In this document: positions 14,975-26,917 of the stretch, piece after piece
How the letters are laid out: every line of letters starts with the position of its first letter
Position numbering within the stretch: the first letter of the stretch is position 1
Made by a program: the position numbers and the translations under genes
Notes under the pieces: generated by a model
Databases searched by the model: none
What the model was told of the DNA's origin: nothing
The model's input: only the letters and a program-made list of their open reading frames with translations
DNA from: Halicephalobus mephisto
Lineage: Eukaryota > Nematoda > Chromadorea > Rhabditida > Panagrolaimidae
Direction: 5' to 3'
DNA length: 59,410 nucleotides
NCBI GenBank assembly: GCA_009193035.1
Contig: SWDT01000217.1
Coordinates: 1-59,410 of the forward strand

Positions 14975-16053
14975 CCCTTAATATACCAAGCGGGGTCCCT
15001 GGAGGACCCAGAAGGCGATTTTTTGTTATAGTTCTTTAACTATAACAGCTAATTTGCTTATATTTTTTGATGTGTCCTTCATGGGCCTAAGAATATAATC
15101 GCGTAATCAGACATAAAATGTTCATTAAAAATATTTAAAAAATTTAAAATTTCGCTGAGGTCCATGGTATTCCATTGATGGACGAAAAAAGTACTTTTGT
15201 TCTAAATTTTTTATATGAAGAGCTATAAAATTTATTTTTTGTACATAACTAGAGTAGTTTATAACTCATCTTCTGACGCTGAAGTTGTCCTTAAGGGGCG
15301 CCCCCTGCGGAAATTATATAAAATCGGAAAAGGTTCTCCGTACAAAATTTTGCCTAAAAAAGTCTTAATTTTTTACGTTTTGCGTTCAGTTTGTTTGAGA
15401 AGCCACTTGGGATTCTAAAATTTCACTAAAACACAGAGCTTTAAGTGGATAATAGCTCCCACAGTCCAAAAATTATATCCCCAATATGCGGTTTTTGCCC
15501 CTATGAAGCTGATAAGGGTTAATCATCAGAAAAGCTATCAAAAATTCCTTAAATCTGTACGTAAGTTACACTAACTGCTTTTTGAAAATCACAAAAGCGT
15601 TTCTCAACACCAACTCAACTTACTCACTAAGAAGAAGTTTTGGCAGAAATCTCGAAAAATTTTGTATGGAGAACTTTCTCCGATTTGATCTAATTTCTCC
15701 AGGGGCGCCCCCCATGGGGTAGTTATAGTCCTCAAATATGCCTTATAAGACACTTTAATTTTTCATAAAAATCTGCCTTACAGCTTTTCGAATAACAAAA
15801 TTAAAGTCAAAAATACTATTTTTTTGTACATCCCGTACCTATTATTGATTTACTTTTTGTTAATTAAATTAATATACAAAATATAATATCGGTAACGCTT
15901 GAATCACTAACGTATGTGTTAATCAATCCAAAAAGCATAGTTTGAGTCATCTAACGCATGAAACAATTGAGTAATTTTAAAAAAACCGTGGGGTCCTGTG
16001 AGGACCCCAGCTTGGTAAACAACGTTGATGGGAGAGGGTTGGTATATTAAGGG
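14975..16053. mobile_element. piggyBac-type non-autonomous element, about 1.08 kb
   Basis: The left end reads TTAACCCTTAATATACCAA and the right end is its exact inverse, TTGGTATATTAAGGGTTAA. The outer TTAA on each side is the target site and duplication typical of piggyBac elements, and the CCCT tip fits the family. Subterminal sequence is also inverted: GGGGTCC...GGACCC near 14,993 and GGGGTCC...GGACCCC near 15,990. Inside, two GGGGCGCCCCC patches occur at 15,296 and 15,702. The longest frames are below 70 codons with no transposase motif, so it needs a transposase from elsewhere. Confidence 0.8.
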
Positions 16054-16175
16054 TTAAAAATTGAATTTTCGGAGATTTGGTATCCACAAATTCTAAGATG
16101 TAGTTAGGGCTAGGTTATATTCAATATGAAATCGGTGATTACGAAACAACAAAATTATATGCCAATTTTAAATTA

Positions 16176-16519
16176 CAGTAGAACTTGGATATCAGATATC
16201 CCTGCTATAACATATCTCTTGTTGCAGCATACGGTGTGAGTTTGGTTAGTCTGTCTCCAAATTTACCCCTGCAATAACATCCTTTTTTATAACATACGCT
16301 TTGCCCGGTCCCATGGGGGTATCTCATATTCAATTTGACTGTATTGTAGAACTTGGATATAAGATACCCTTGCTATAACATATCCTTTGTTATAGCACAC
16401 GGTCTAAGGAAGTGAGTTTGGTTAATTGCTTTCAAACTTACCTCCGCTTTGATATATCCTTTCTCATAACATACGCTTTCCCCCGTTCCAAAGGGATATT
16501 TTATATCCAAGTTCTACTG
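16176..16519. mobile_element. Two head-to-tail TA-flanked MITEs
   Basis: The outer ends are CAGTAGAACTTGGATAT and the inverse ATATCCAAGTTCTACTG, each bordered by TA. Near 16,335-16,360 an internal end (TTTGACTGTA) abuts a second start (TTGTAGAACTTGGATATAAG), so the block is two related units of about 165 bases sharing a junction. Both carry the phrase GCTATAACATATC and CCTTTGTTATAGCA or a relative. No coding capacity. The Tc1/mariner superfamily is inferred from the TA sites. Confidence 0.65.
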
Positions 16520-17290
16520 TATTATGCAAATTTCTACAGTAGTTTCTTCAAGAAATTTCGTAGTGAAGAGGCTAATGTTCTGCGTCGTGGAGTGATTAGA
16601 AATTCAATTTCTGAAGACATGTAAAATTTGGATTATTTTCAACGAAAAATTCAAATTTTGGTAAACCGAAAATTCTAGAAAATGCGGAAATTAATTTTGT
16701 AAATTCATTATTTCAGATATCTAAAAAATTAATAATTTCGAAAATTCCACTTTTAACATAAACGACTTTAAATTGACCTACAGTACATTCCAAATCCGAT
16801 AGTTACATTTATTCAATATTTATTTTTCTCAATAATGTTATAAACATCAAAAACGAATTTTTTACAAAGTTGTTTTGACACGAATATTTGCAACTTTTTA
16901 AAAACTAAAATAAGACAATTATCGAATTCAAAAAATTACAAAATAATTAATTTTTCGAATATTTTTAAAATACGCAAAATTTTGAATCCTATTATTGAAA
17001 ATTAATAATTATAGAAAATTCCAAAAAACCACAACTACCTCCACAGTACTCCCAGACTAGTCCAATTATCCAACAACTCCTTATTTTTCCTCTATTAACT
17101 TTACTGAATCCATTTTTTAAACATTAATACCTTACTGATTAGCAAGAAGGACCGGCGTACGAATCAAATCAATTACATAACCAATAAATAATTAAAATAT
17201 TTAGTTATTTGGCTATATTACCAATCGAAAGCAGTAAAATTAAAAATTGCAGCGTAGTTATCCATCGACCCTTGACAAAACTCCCATAAT
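16520..17290. other. Intergenic region, 3' flank of TM9SF2
   Basis: AT-rich sequence with no supported gene. The last 200 bases before 17,291 are probably the 3' UTR of the minus-strand TM9SF2 gene. Confidence 0.4.
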
Positions 17291-20242
17291 TCAGTCCACT
17301 TTAACTGATGCATAAATTTTATGAACGAAAAAGTATGTAGCCAAGAATCCAATCGTTCCTAAAAACAATTTTTTTAAATAAAAAAATACTACAAATCTTA
17401 CCTGTAGCCAAGAAGAACAAAAACACAAAAATTCCCGTATAGGCAAAGTAAAGAATTGTTGAAATTGTTCCAGTTATTGTCAATTTCGAAGTGAAATAAT
17501 GGATACAGTAAACAAACAAGTAAGCAGCTGTAAATCCAGACGTAAAAAAGCTTCTCCACCACCAATTATAATCTTCCGCACATAGATGGAAATATGCCAA
17601 TAAAATCGTCGCTTCAGAACATGTAATAACCAAAATCACAAAAACAAGCGATAAAAATCCAAACATGTAGTACACTTGATGAGCCCTGAAAAAATAAAAA
17701 ATTATATTAAAAACAAAAAAACTCCTACCAAATACTGTTCAAAATAAAGAAAAGTTGGATAAAGATACATCCAAATGGTAAAATTCCTCCCATAAGCATT
17801 CCTGGAAGTGGTTTAGTGTACAAAGTTTGTTCTGGAACTTGACGAGGAATCTGATTCGTTCTAACAGGAGCAATGATTCTGTCAGCTTTGAACCCAAAGA
17901 AGGATCCCACAAAGGTCAATGGAGTAGAAATAAACAACCAGAGAGAAAGCAGAGCCACTAAGGTTCCAAATGGAACTGCTGCAGATGAGCCTTTACCCCA
18001 CAACATCAAATTCGTGAGGAAGAAAACTCCGAACAAAATTCCAGGAACAAAGAAAGCTGTCAAGAGAATATTTGTCTTCCAAGCAAGTCCTTCCATTGCT
18101 GAAAAATACAAAATTACAGTAATCATGTTATTACAATCAACTTTGTCATGAAATTGTTTTGATATAATTTTAGGATTTTCTTTAAAAAGTAAAATCAACT
18201 TTAACAGCCAAACTGTAATTGTATGACGATTTCTTTCTTCATGGTTTTTTCCCTTTTTTATTCAAACAAATTTTGAATTTTTTTAAAATCGATTTTTCGA
18301 CCACTTCATTATCATATGAAGTTAATCCACCAAAAAACTGGCCTAAAAATGATCAACCTTACGAAATTGGAAAACAACTATCGTAATCCTTAATTACTGT
18401 TTTTAACTAAAAATCCAACTTTTTCTACGCAAAAATTTCCAAAAAATACATATCATTATTTAATTAAAATTCCGATATATTATAAAAATCAAAAATAATT
18501 TTTCATACAAAATTACTTTTAATATAACTTTCCAAAATATTAAAAACTAAAAGTAGTTTAAATTCTGTTTTTTATTTTGTAATTTTATTATTTAAAAAAA
18601 CTTACTTTTGTAGAGTCTAGCAGAAATATATCCAGCAACAATACTCAATAATACGAACCAAACAAGAGCAAAAGTCATCAAAGATCCACGATTTGCCGGA
18701 CTTAAGAAACCAAAACATGCCACAGCAAGGGTAATAAACGAACAACAAAGAAGTTGAGCTCCAGTTCCAACGAAAATAGACAAAAATAAAGCAGATCTTG
18801 GAGGACGGAAAACATCTCCATGAACGAGTTTCCATCCAAATTCCTCTTCTGCATCTTCTTCATTTTCAAGTTTATTGTAACGAGCAATATCACGATGTAG
18901 AGTTCTCAGAAGAATCATGCCTATCATTCCAGACAAGAATAGGACGATGACGAGAGAATTCATTATTGAAAACCATTGAATATTTGAATGCGGAACAGAA
19001 TCCAGGAGATAATCCCATCGTGAATTCCACTTTACAGATGTATTCTTCCAGTATACAGAATAAGTGTAGATGATTTTTCCTTCTTCATCCGTAGCTCCGA
19101 TTGCCTGAGGATCTGCCGTTTCGCTACAGTCGAGTTTTTTCGTATCCGTGTGTTTGATACTTCTTGGTAAGACTTTGATTCTGATGATTCTGCCTCCGAT
19201 GTTGTGATCGAACATGTTTGGCTCATGTGACATGTCCCTATATTCAATGAGGATGTCCACATGATTAAACAAGTAAAACGAGTTGGGAGAATTGTACTTC
19301 TCATTCAGAACACAGGCATCTTTGGGTTTTCCATCAGGAGTAACGTAGCAACCCATGGGGAAACTAGGGAGACAGACGTTGTAACTCTGCTGATTTGTGA
19401 AGCAAAACGAAACAGGCATGTTGTCCATGATCCAGTGATGCTGATAATTGAGCTTCATTCCACGTTGAAGAAGACGAAGACGACGCTTATGTTCCGGATC
19501 TCCTTTTTTGTATTCTTTCTCACAAAGAAGAGCACATTGCTTTTCTTCTTTGAAGTTGATCTAAGACGCAAAGTGAGTACAAAAGTGGGAAAATAGAAAA
19601 ACGAGGTACCTGGTATGGAGAAGGTCTGATTCTTTCTCCGAACAAGACTTGACCGAGATTCTCGACGGGGGAATCCTCTTCGTTGACGGTACAGAAGTCG
19701 AAACTGTGGTATTCATAAGGGATGACGCTCTGATCACTGTCAAGCTTGTTCACAAACAGCGGAATCACGTTCTGGAAAGAAATTTAGGTGAAAATCAAGG
19801 ATTTTATATGCAAAAAAGTTAGGAGAAAAATTGCGGACTCATATATGAAATACTTAAATGTAAAATTGCAGATCCTATATACGAAGGGCTCAGCTGAAAT
19901 ATTACGCACTTCATACATGTAATATGTAAAAAAGAAAGTCCCAGGTTTTATATACAGGATGTTATAAGCAAAAAATCAAAGATCCTACAAGCGGAAAACA
20001 GATAAGATAATATATTTCATATGAGAAACGGAAAATTTCATATATGGAATATCTAGGCCGGATAATCAAGGATTACACATGTGCAGTGTTGTGAATAAAG
20101 AAATTAAAGAATTCATATATGGGAAACTTACAGCACAGGTCTTGGTAGTATCCTTTTTCTCGCAGAAGTTGACAGGAGCTAATCCGGGCAAATAGAAGCC
20201 TTGAGCAAGGACGATAATGGTCGAAAATAGGACGACCCTCAT
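17291..20242 (-). CDS. TM9SF2: Transmembrane 9 superfamily member 2 (nonaspanin)
   Basis: Polytopic protein of the Golgi/endosomal membranes, implicated in membrane-protein sorting and in Golgi glycosylation (family knowledge). Six phase-consistent minus-strand exons (20132-20242, 19610-19771, 18606-19560, 17729-18098, 17402-17685, 17291-17358) give 649 residues, close to the family's usual length. The N-terminus is a signal peptide ending just before [13 protein letters not shown], a family hallmark. The lumenal domain holds [16 protein letters not shown] and [14 protein letters not shown]. The membrane part holds [62 protein letters not shown] and [17 protein letters not shown]. The C-terminus is KIYASVKVD, comparable to the KIYSVVKVD end of vertebrate TM9SF2, a COPI-type retention signal. 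Near-colinear identity with vertebrate TM9SF2 makes this the orthologue rather than TM9SF4. Confidence 0.97.
19790..20125. repeat. Cluster of CATATATG-like palindromes in TM9SF2 intron 1
   Basis: Within this intron variants of TTCATATATGAA occur every 30-50 bases (near 19,803, 19,838, 19,875, 19,912, 19,950, 20,022, 20,036, 20,080 and 20,112), often after GGATC or GGATT. The same 12-base palindrome is common in other introns of the window. Function is unknown. Confidence 0.5.
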
Positions 20243-21772
20243 TGTTCTGGCACTCGTGGGAAAATTGCCCTAAAATTTTAAAACAAATAAATCAATAACA
20301 CGTCAACAAAGATATGATCAATCTAAAAGTAACGAGAAAAGAGGGCAAATAATTTCCACGAGATAAAAAGCGTTAAGGAGGATCTGATAGAGCTGGATTA
20401 CGTGGAAATCGCCCCTACTTTCTTGTTTTAAAGAAAAATAGACTTTAAAATTTAAAAACAAAACTGGTAACGATAAATAATAGGAACAGCGTCTGTTTCA
20501 TTGGCCAGAATTGCCACGCGCGAAACACCTATTTTCCAAACAGGACCACAGCGAGTCGAAAACTCAGACGTGGATTGGACTGTCGGTCCAAGCTTACAAG
20601 AACTAAAAAAAATAAAATTTTTATTTTTAAATTATTCAATAAATTCGTTCAAAAAGGATTAACTGGGGTACATGGGAGGTCGGGGGGTCCAGACGGGGGT
20701 TTTGAAAGATCCAGAAACTGCGATATTTTAGGTATTTTTTATAAAATCAAATATATGGATTTTTTAGGATTTTCTTAGAAATTTAATAATTTTCGAACAC
20801 AAATAAAATTATATATTATTTTAATGAGATTTGGTTTTTGATGATGTTGTAGGAGTTAAATTTGGATTTTCAAAGTCAATAATGTTCAACTTCGTAATCG
20901 CCACACTATAGCCTCAGGGCTTTAACCCGTTCAGTAACTTACAGAAACTCAATCAACATCCAAAATAACAGTAAAAATAAAAATAACAATAAAAATAAAA
21001 ATAAAAATAAAAATTTACTAAATTATTTTTAAAAAAATAATGTCAAAAATAGAAATTTACAATTTTCGGACTTTTCAAATTTCTTATTAAAATTTTTTCT
21101 ACAGTGTTTTTAAAAATAATGATGATTGAATAATTAAAAATTAAAAATGTTTTATTTTTGTTTCGAAATTGGATTACGGTAAATATATTTTTTTCGATTA
21201 TTTTAATTTTAAAATTTTAAATAATTTCGGAAATTTCTGAAGACACATCTTCACAGTGAATACAGTACTTGGGATTCTGAATTAGATACTTCAATGAACA
21301 GTAGCATCCGGATTTTTAAATTTAAAATTATTTTTAAAATAATATGTAAATTTTTTACTGATATATTGTGGAATAATTTCAGAACTCATTGAGATAGATT
21401 ATTAAATATTGTTTCAAGTCGGAAAATAAAAAATTGTGAAATTTTTAGGTAAACAGAATTTGGTCACTTTGTGGTTGACCTCTGGAGGTTCCCAACGCGA
21501 AAATTCGGTCGCAGAGAAATCCAAAAATTTCCACTTTCGACTTTTCTGATTCAAGTTTCGATTTCCCCAATCCCCCTTCTGATTTCTTCATATTACCGTA
21601 CTATACCCCTACATCCCTTCCTGATTAATCAAAAAATTACATAAAAACTACCAACTTAAATAACTATAAAATTAAAATTGGATTTTTTTGTTGTTTGATT
21701 TTTTTCGTGTTTTTATATCAAATTTTTTTGTTTTTAATTATTTGGATTTTTTACTAGTTACTTTTGTTGCAG
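20243..21772. other. Divergent intergenic region between TM9SF2 and TRAPPC1
   Basis: Both genes are transcribed away from this region, so it should hold both promoters. Balanced composition at 20,330-20,600 and 21,470-21,640 flanks an AT-rich middle that contains an AAAAAT microsatellite at 20,965-21,015. No motif stands out as a known regulatory element. Confidence 0.5.
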
Positions 21773-22195
21773 ATGACACTGTACAACTTTTATCTCTTCA
21801 ATCCCAAAGGCAAATGCATCTGCTACAAGGAATGGAGACGGGACAGGAAGCGCGAGATGCAGGAGGAACAAGAATTTCGACTCGTTTACGGCATGATCCA
21901 CTCTCTCAGGAGGCTCGTTCAGCAGGTGTCCACGAAAGACGGCCAGCAAATCATCAAGTATTACAAAACCTCCGGGTACAAGATGAATTACATGGAGACG
22001 GGCACGGGACTCAAGTTTGTACTCAACTCCGATCCTGAAGCCATCGGAATCCCGGAGTTACTGAGGTCCATTTATCAGATTTTCGTCGACACCGTTGTCA
22101 AGAACCCTCTGCTGGACACAGAAGCCGTAGTAGAATCCAGGTTATTCCATTCCAAAATCGACGACACTGTCAGGAACCATCACGCTTTCGCATAA
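21773..22195 (+). CDS. trpp-1: TRAPP complex subunit 1 (TRAPPC1/Bet5)
   Basis: Small longin-fold subunit shared by TRAPP complexes, which act as the Rab1/Ypt1 exchange factor and tether in ER-Golgi traffic. Single exon, 140 residues, as expected for the family. The start MTLYNFYLFNPKGKCI aligns with MTVHNLYLFDRNGVCL of vertebrate TRAPPC1; an earlier in-frame ATG at 21764 is rejected because the acceptor-like TTTGTTGCAG ends exactly at base 21772, which makes it a probable spliced-leader site abutting the ATG. Other family signatures: EEQEFRLVYGMIHSLRRLV, YKMNYMETGTGLKFVLNSD, and a C-terminal FVDTVVKNPLLD. The gene is visibly more GC-rich than its surroundings and ends 53 bases from the convergent C6 gene. 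Confidence 0.96.
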   Translation: MTLYNFYLFNPKGKCICYKEWRRDRKREMQEEQEFRLVYGMIHSLRRLVQQVSTKDGQQIIKYYKTSGYKMNYMETGTGLKFVLNSDPEAIGIPELLRSIYQIFVDTVVKNPLLDTEAVVESRLFHSKIDDTVRNHHAFA

Positions 22196-22248
22196 GATTC
22201 GTTTATTAATTTTATTATTCATTATTATGTGCATGAAAAGTCATTAAT

Positions 22249-23325
22249 TCAGTTAGTAGAGAAGCATTGGACTGTTTGTACTGCTTGGCTGGCCCCATCT
22301 TCCACAACCAGAAAATCCCCAGAAGTGTCGCAAGTAAGGGTTCGAGTGATCGTCCCGATTTCGTCCTGGTTCGCCCCGCTGACTCCGACGGAGTTCCCTT
22401 CAAAGAACCACTAAAAAGATTAAGTGATTATCACAATTTCAAAAATCAAAAATGGAGAATTTTCCAGTCGAGACTCAAAGTAGTAAAGTTTAACTTTTAA
22501 GGAATTCTTTCAGGATGTCATGGTCACAATATTGCGACAATTAAAAATTAATTTTTTTCGAAACTACGGTAATTTGAAATTCCGATTTTACTAGTTGACT
22601 GTGTCGCGATCTTGTACGATTTCGAAATATCCGTTCTAGATGGATCTGGAACCTTCGAAATCACGGTATATGGGGTACGTAACTCTCTACCTACTCTCGA
22701 GGACTAGTTTTCATATATGAGATTATTCATATTCAAAAAATAAGAACAAAGTATTCTATTAAAAAGATTTGTCAATTTTACAAAAAACTCACTTCCAAAA
22801 TTACTATAGAATTCGCCGTGAATCCGTCGCAGGTTACTGTAGTGGTTGCACATCCATCCTCATTAGTGCCCGTGGTTATCGTAGGAGTGGGGGACATCGC
22901 CGGGTCCGCTCCAGGTTCGACCGTAATCTCACCACATGACGAACAAGCTAAAAATTATTTTCACATAAAATTAAAATATAAAAGAAAAAAAATTAAGTAA
23001 TTTTATATAAAAAATCAAACAATTTTTACATGTAAAAAACTAAATAATTTTAAATACTAAAAATTGAATGATTTTTATATAAAATAAATAATTTTTATAT
23101 AAAATAAAATTATTTTTATAAAATTAAATAACTTTTTATATAAAATAAGTACTTTTTATAAAATAAAATAACTTTTTATATAAAATGAATAATGTTTATA
23201 TAAAAGTTAATTAAAATAAACTTACCCGAAGATCCTGAGGAAGTGGTTGCACAACCTTCCATTACTCTGATTACCTGGCAAATTGCCAAACAAATAAAAA
23301 AAATTCCACAAAATCTGGCTTCCAT
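22249..23325 (-). CDS. Secreted C6/DUF281-domain protein, copy A
   Basis: Three minus-strand exons (23226-23325, 22793-22947, 22249-22410) in consistent phase encode 138 residues. Exon 1 gives a signal peptide (MEARFCGIFFICLAICQV) and the start of the mature chain, CATTSS. Exons 2-3 form one C6 domain: CSSCGEI, TTGTNEDGCATTTVTCDG, then WFFEGNS, LTCDTSGDF and a last Cys five residues from the end. The spacing of six cysteines and the LTC-x3-G phrase are those of the nematode-specific C6 (DUF281) family, whose molecular role is unknown. Exon structure and motif order match the neighbouring copy B, so the pair arose by tandem duplication. Identity is by motif recall. Confidence 0.8.
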
Positions 23326-24088
23326 TTTCGTAAAACTGCCAAAATTCGAAATGTTTCAATCCTTATATAGTTGTCCACCGAATCCAGTTTTGTTTCTTTT
23401 TTTTGAACACTCGAAAGTAAAAGTGGTTATTGCGTTAGATATCTGAATCGGCTTTTGTAAGATCGAAAAACTTGACCTGGATATGGTATAACTTCAAGAA
23501 ACAAATTTCACTTTCTATTTTATAAATCCACTTAAAACAAATTTTTTACACAAAAAATAAAAGAAATTTGAGATTTATTGTGACGCTAGAAAAATTCCGA
23601 AAATTTCTGAAATCTTTCAGAATTTTTGAAACGTTCTAGAATTTAAGAATTTTTCAGAAATTTTTGAAGTTTCCAGAATCTAATTGAAAAAAAATAGACA
23701 TCTAAAATGTAAAACTTTGAAATTTCTAGAATCTTCTAAAAACCTATGCCAACAAAAATTTAAAAAAGTATTTAAAAATAATATAAAAAAATTAATTGGC
23801 ATTAATTCACATTTCGCCAGAAAATATGATTTGGCATTGATTCATATTTCGCCAAAAGATACAATTTGGCATTGATTCATATTTCGCCAGAAAACTCAAA
23901 TTTAGTAACTTTCATATTTTGTCAAAGTTAATTTTTTGATTTTTGAATTAAAATACTTTAGAACTTGATAATTTTTAGAACTAACATGTGAAAGTTTCTA
24001 GAAGTTTTAGAAGATTCTGGAAATTCTTTTTGAGACAATTTCAAAATAACACCCATTTTTAACAATTGCTACAGTGTGAATATTAACT
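23326..24088. repeat. Spacer between C6 genes with a short tandem repeat
   Basis: A unit of about 44 bases around GCATTGATTCATATTTCGCC repeats three times at 23,797-23,895. The rest is AT-rich with TTCTAGAA-type phrases common to introns of this window. No gene seen. Confidence 0.55.
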
Positions 24089-26917
24089 TTATGCAACAGC
24101 AGCAACACATTCGGCCGAGCTGACGGACATGGTGAAGCCGTCCATGACCCATTCTCCGTCTTCGTTGCATGTGAGGGTGGACATCGCCGACCCTATCCCT
24201 TGCGTCACTCCAGCGTCGTTTCCATCAGCATCGTACCACTGAAAAAATTAATTTCCATATATCAATTAAATAAAATAAAACATAAACTCACGAAGATAAC
24301 GGTTTCAGTGTCCGCAGGACCGGTGCAAACGAACGTGTTCGTAACGCATCCATCGGCATTCGTTCCGAGAGTCTGCGTCACGGGCTGATCTGTGCCTATG
24401 CCGCTTCCTGTCCTTATTGGGAGTTCCTCACAGGTTGCACATTCTAAAAAACACAAAAATTAATTTAAAAAACAAAAATTTTAAAATTCAAAAATTAAGA
24501 CCTTGGCCAGTTTCTCCTCATCTCCCTCAAAACTCCCGACGCGAAAACGGCCGGGTCTGTGTAAAGCTTTTCGAAACTTAAAGATTCTCATCGAATGTTC
24601 TTCTGCCTTCTTTTTTTTCTATTTTTATTCCTATTTTTTGCATTTGATTCTTATCCCTACATACCGTACACCTTCGTAATCATGCGTATAGGCTATTTGC
24701 GAACTAAATTTCGTAATTATCTCTAACTCTTTCGTGATTTTTAATTTCCCTAATTTACTTTTCAAGTCTGGGTTCCCAGATGATTTCTCATTTTCTAAAT
24801 CCCTTATTCTTTAATTAACGTGTTTGATATATCATAGAGTTACACTTTGCGATATATCGTTAGTTATTTTCCAAGTTTAGGTTATCCTGGTGAGCAATGT
24901 CCGCGATTAGTGTTCTGAATCCTAAAGCAGAATTGGCTCGAAATGCAGCTGCTTTGGAGCTCAATATCACTGGAGCCTTTGGTCTTGCTTCTGTGATGAG
25001 GTCCAACCTTGGTCCGAAGGGTACTTTGAAGATGTAAGTTGATTTCGTCAATCTGCTTTAAAAATTCGGTTGTATTTTAGGCTTGTTTCTGGAGGACGTG
25101 ATATCAAGTTGACAAAAGATGGAAATGTTCTTATCCACGAAATGCAGATCCGGCATCCAACAGCTTCATTGATTGCCAAGACTTGTACCGCCCAGAACGA
25201 CAACACTGGAGATGGAACGACTTCTACTGTTTTGCTGATTGGAGAACTCCTGAAGTGCGCTGAAGGATACGTCACTGAAGGAGTCCATCCTCATATCCTA
25301 ACAGAAGGATTTGCTATTGCTCACAAGAAAACTCTGGAGCTGTTGTCTGAACTCAAGGCGAAGTCTGAAGTCGATGATGAAACGCTTTTGGAAGTTGCCA
25401 AGAGTTCCATCGGAACAAAGCTTTATGGAGGATTGTCAGACCACATTGCTGAAATTGTTTTCCAAGCTGTTCAAGCCATTCGCAAAGGACCAGAAGACTA
25501 CAACCCTGACCTCCACATGATTGAACTTCAAGAAATGCTTCTGGACAAGGCCGAAGACACGAAGCTCATCAAAGGACTTGTTCTGGATCATGGAGGACGT
25601 CATCCTGACATGCCCAAAAGCTTGGAGAATGCTTACATTCTGACTTGCAACGTTTCCCTCGAGTTTGAGAAGACGTGAGTTTTAAGTTCCTTGAATTACC
25701 TTAAATTTCTTGGTTTTTAGTGAAGTTAATTCTGGATTCTTCTACAAATCAGCTGAGGAACGCGAGAAGCTTCTAAAGGCGGAACGTGAATTCATCACTC
25801 GTCGTGTCCACAAAATTATTGAATTGAAAAAGAAAGTCTGTGATGAGGCCACGGATGGAAAGAAGCATGGATTCGTTGTCATCAATCAAAAAGGAATTGA
25901 TCCACCTTCTCTCGACTTGCTTGCTCAAGAAGGAATCTTAGCTCTTCGTCGTGCGAAGAGACGTAATATGGAAAGACTTCAATTGGCTTGTGGAGGAGAA
26001 GCTGTCAATTCTGTTGATGATTTGACTCCAGAAGTTCTTGGCTACGCCGGAACTGTCTATGAACATGTTATTGTAAGTTGGTTTTGTTTCCGGGAAGTAG
26101 TAATTGTAAAATTGTAGGGAGAAGACAAATTTACGTTTGTTGAAGACTGCAATGATCCAAAAGCCGTCACTATCCTTATCAAAGGTCCTTACAAGCACAC
26201 TATTACTCAGATCAAGGATTCGATTCATGACGGAATTAGAGCTGTCTATAATGCGTTGAGTGCGAAATCAGTTATTCCAGGTGCTGGGGCTTTTGAAATT
26301 GCTGCTTTCAATAAACTTCGTGACGTCATTGACGAAACCAAAGGAAGAACTAAACTTGGAGTCAAGGCTTATGCTGATGCCTTACTCGTTATCCCGAAGA
26401 CTCTTGCCTTAAATGCTGGATTGGATACTCAAGATTCCATTGTCAAATTGATTGAAGCTCAACAAGACGCTGATAAGAATGGTCGTGCCCCTGTTGGATT
26501 GGATTTGGTGACTGGAGAACCTTCTGATGATCTCCGTATCTGGGATAACTATGTTGTCAAGAGAGCTAGCCTTAATGCTATGTACGAAATCGCTAAGAAT
26601 CTCCTAGAAGTCGATGAAGTCATGCAAGCTGGCATGTCCAACTTGAAGCATCAACAAGGTTGATCTCTCAAAACTGATTGTTTCTGTTGAATTCTAAATT
26701 GTCTTCAAGCAAATGCTTGTTTTAATTCTTGTTAATTTTGCTTGCAGGCTTAATTTCATAAATTTCCTCAATTGAAATACAACCAACCTTCAATAGGTGC
26801 TGTAGTAGTAGTAGTAGTAGTGGTAGTCGTTGTAGTAGTAGTAGTACTAGTAGCAGCACATTGGAAAGTAGGTTTAATAGTAATGAACAAGGTAAAGGTA
26901 AAAGAAATTAACTGCAT
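24089..26917 (-). CDS. Secreted C6/DUF281-domain protein, copy B, enclosing cct-6
   Basis: Exons 24292-24443 and 24089-24238 encode a C6 domain closely parallel to copy [25 protein letters not shown], then [16 protein letters not shown] and a final Cys near the C-terminus. No first exon with signal peptide exists in the 450 bases before cct-6. The only matching one on this strand is 26788-26917: [16 protein letters not shown] as a hydrophobic leader, then Cys-Ala-Ala-Thr-Ser and a poly-Thr run, the usual start of Thr-rich C6 proteins. It ends in phase 1 at an AAG|GTTGGT donor, exactly the phase that exon 2 needs, giving 143 residues. If right, intron 1 (24444-26787) contains the entire cct-6 gene on the opposite strand. 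Exons 2-3 are firm; the link to exon 1 is inference. Confidence 0.6.
24897..26663 (+). CDS. cct-6: T-complex protein 1 subunit zeta (CCT6 chaperonin)
   Basis: Subunit of the cytosolic group II chaperonin TRiC/CCT, which folds actin, tubulin and other proteins using ATP. Four exons in phase (24897-25033, 25081-25674, 25721-26072, 26118-26663), all introns 45-47 bases, give 542 residues, the usual length. Starts [20 protein letters not shown]. Signatures: [13 protein letters not shown], the nucleotide motif GDGTTS at 89-94, [65 protein letters not shown], and near the end [18 protein letters not shown]. Zeta-specific phrases distinguish it from other CCT subunits. A TTTAG at 24,876-24,880 is a likely spliced-leader acceptor 16 bases before the ATG. 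The gene seems nested in intron 1 of the opposite-strand C6 gene. Confidence 0.97.
26798..26856. repeat. GTA/ACT trinucleotide microsatellite
   Basis: Mostly GTA repeats on the plus strand with a few interruptions. On the minus strand, in the frame of the C6 copy B first exon, it reads as a poly-threonine tract, so the repeat is probably coding and may vary in length among individuals. Confidence 0.75.
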
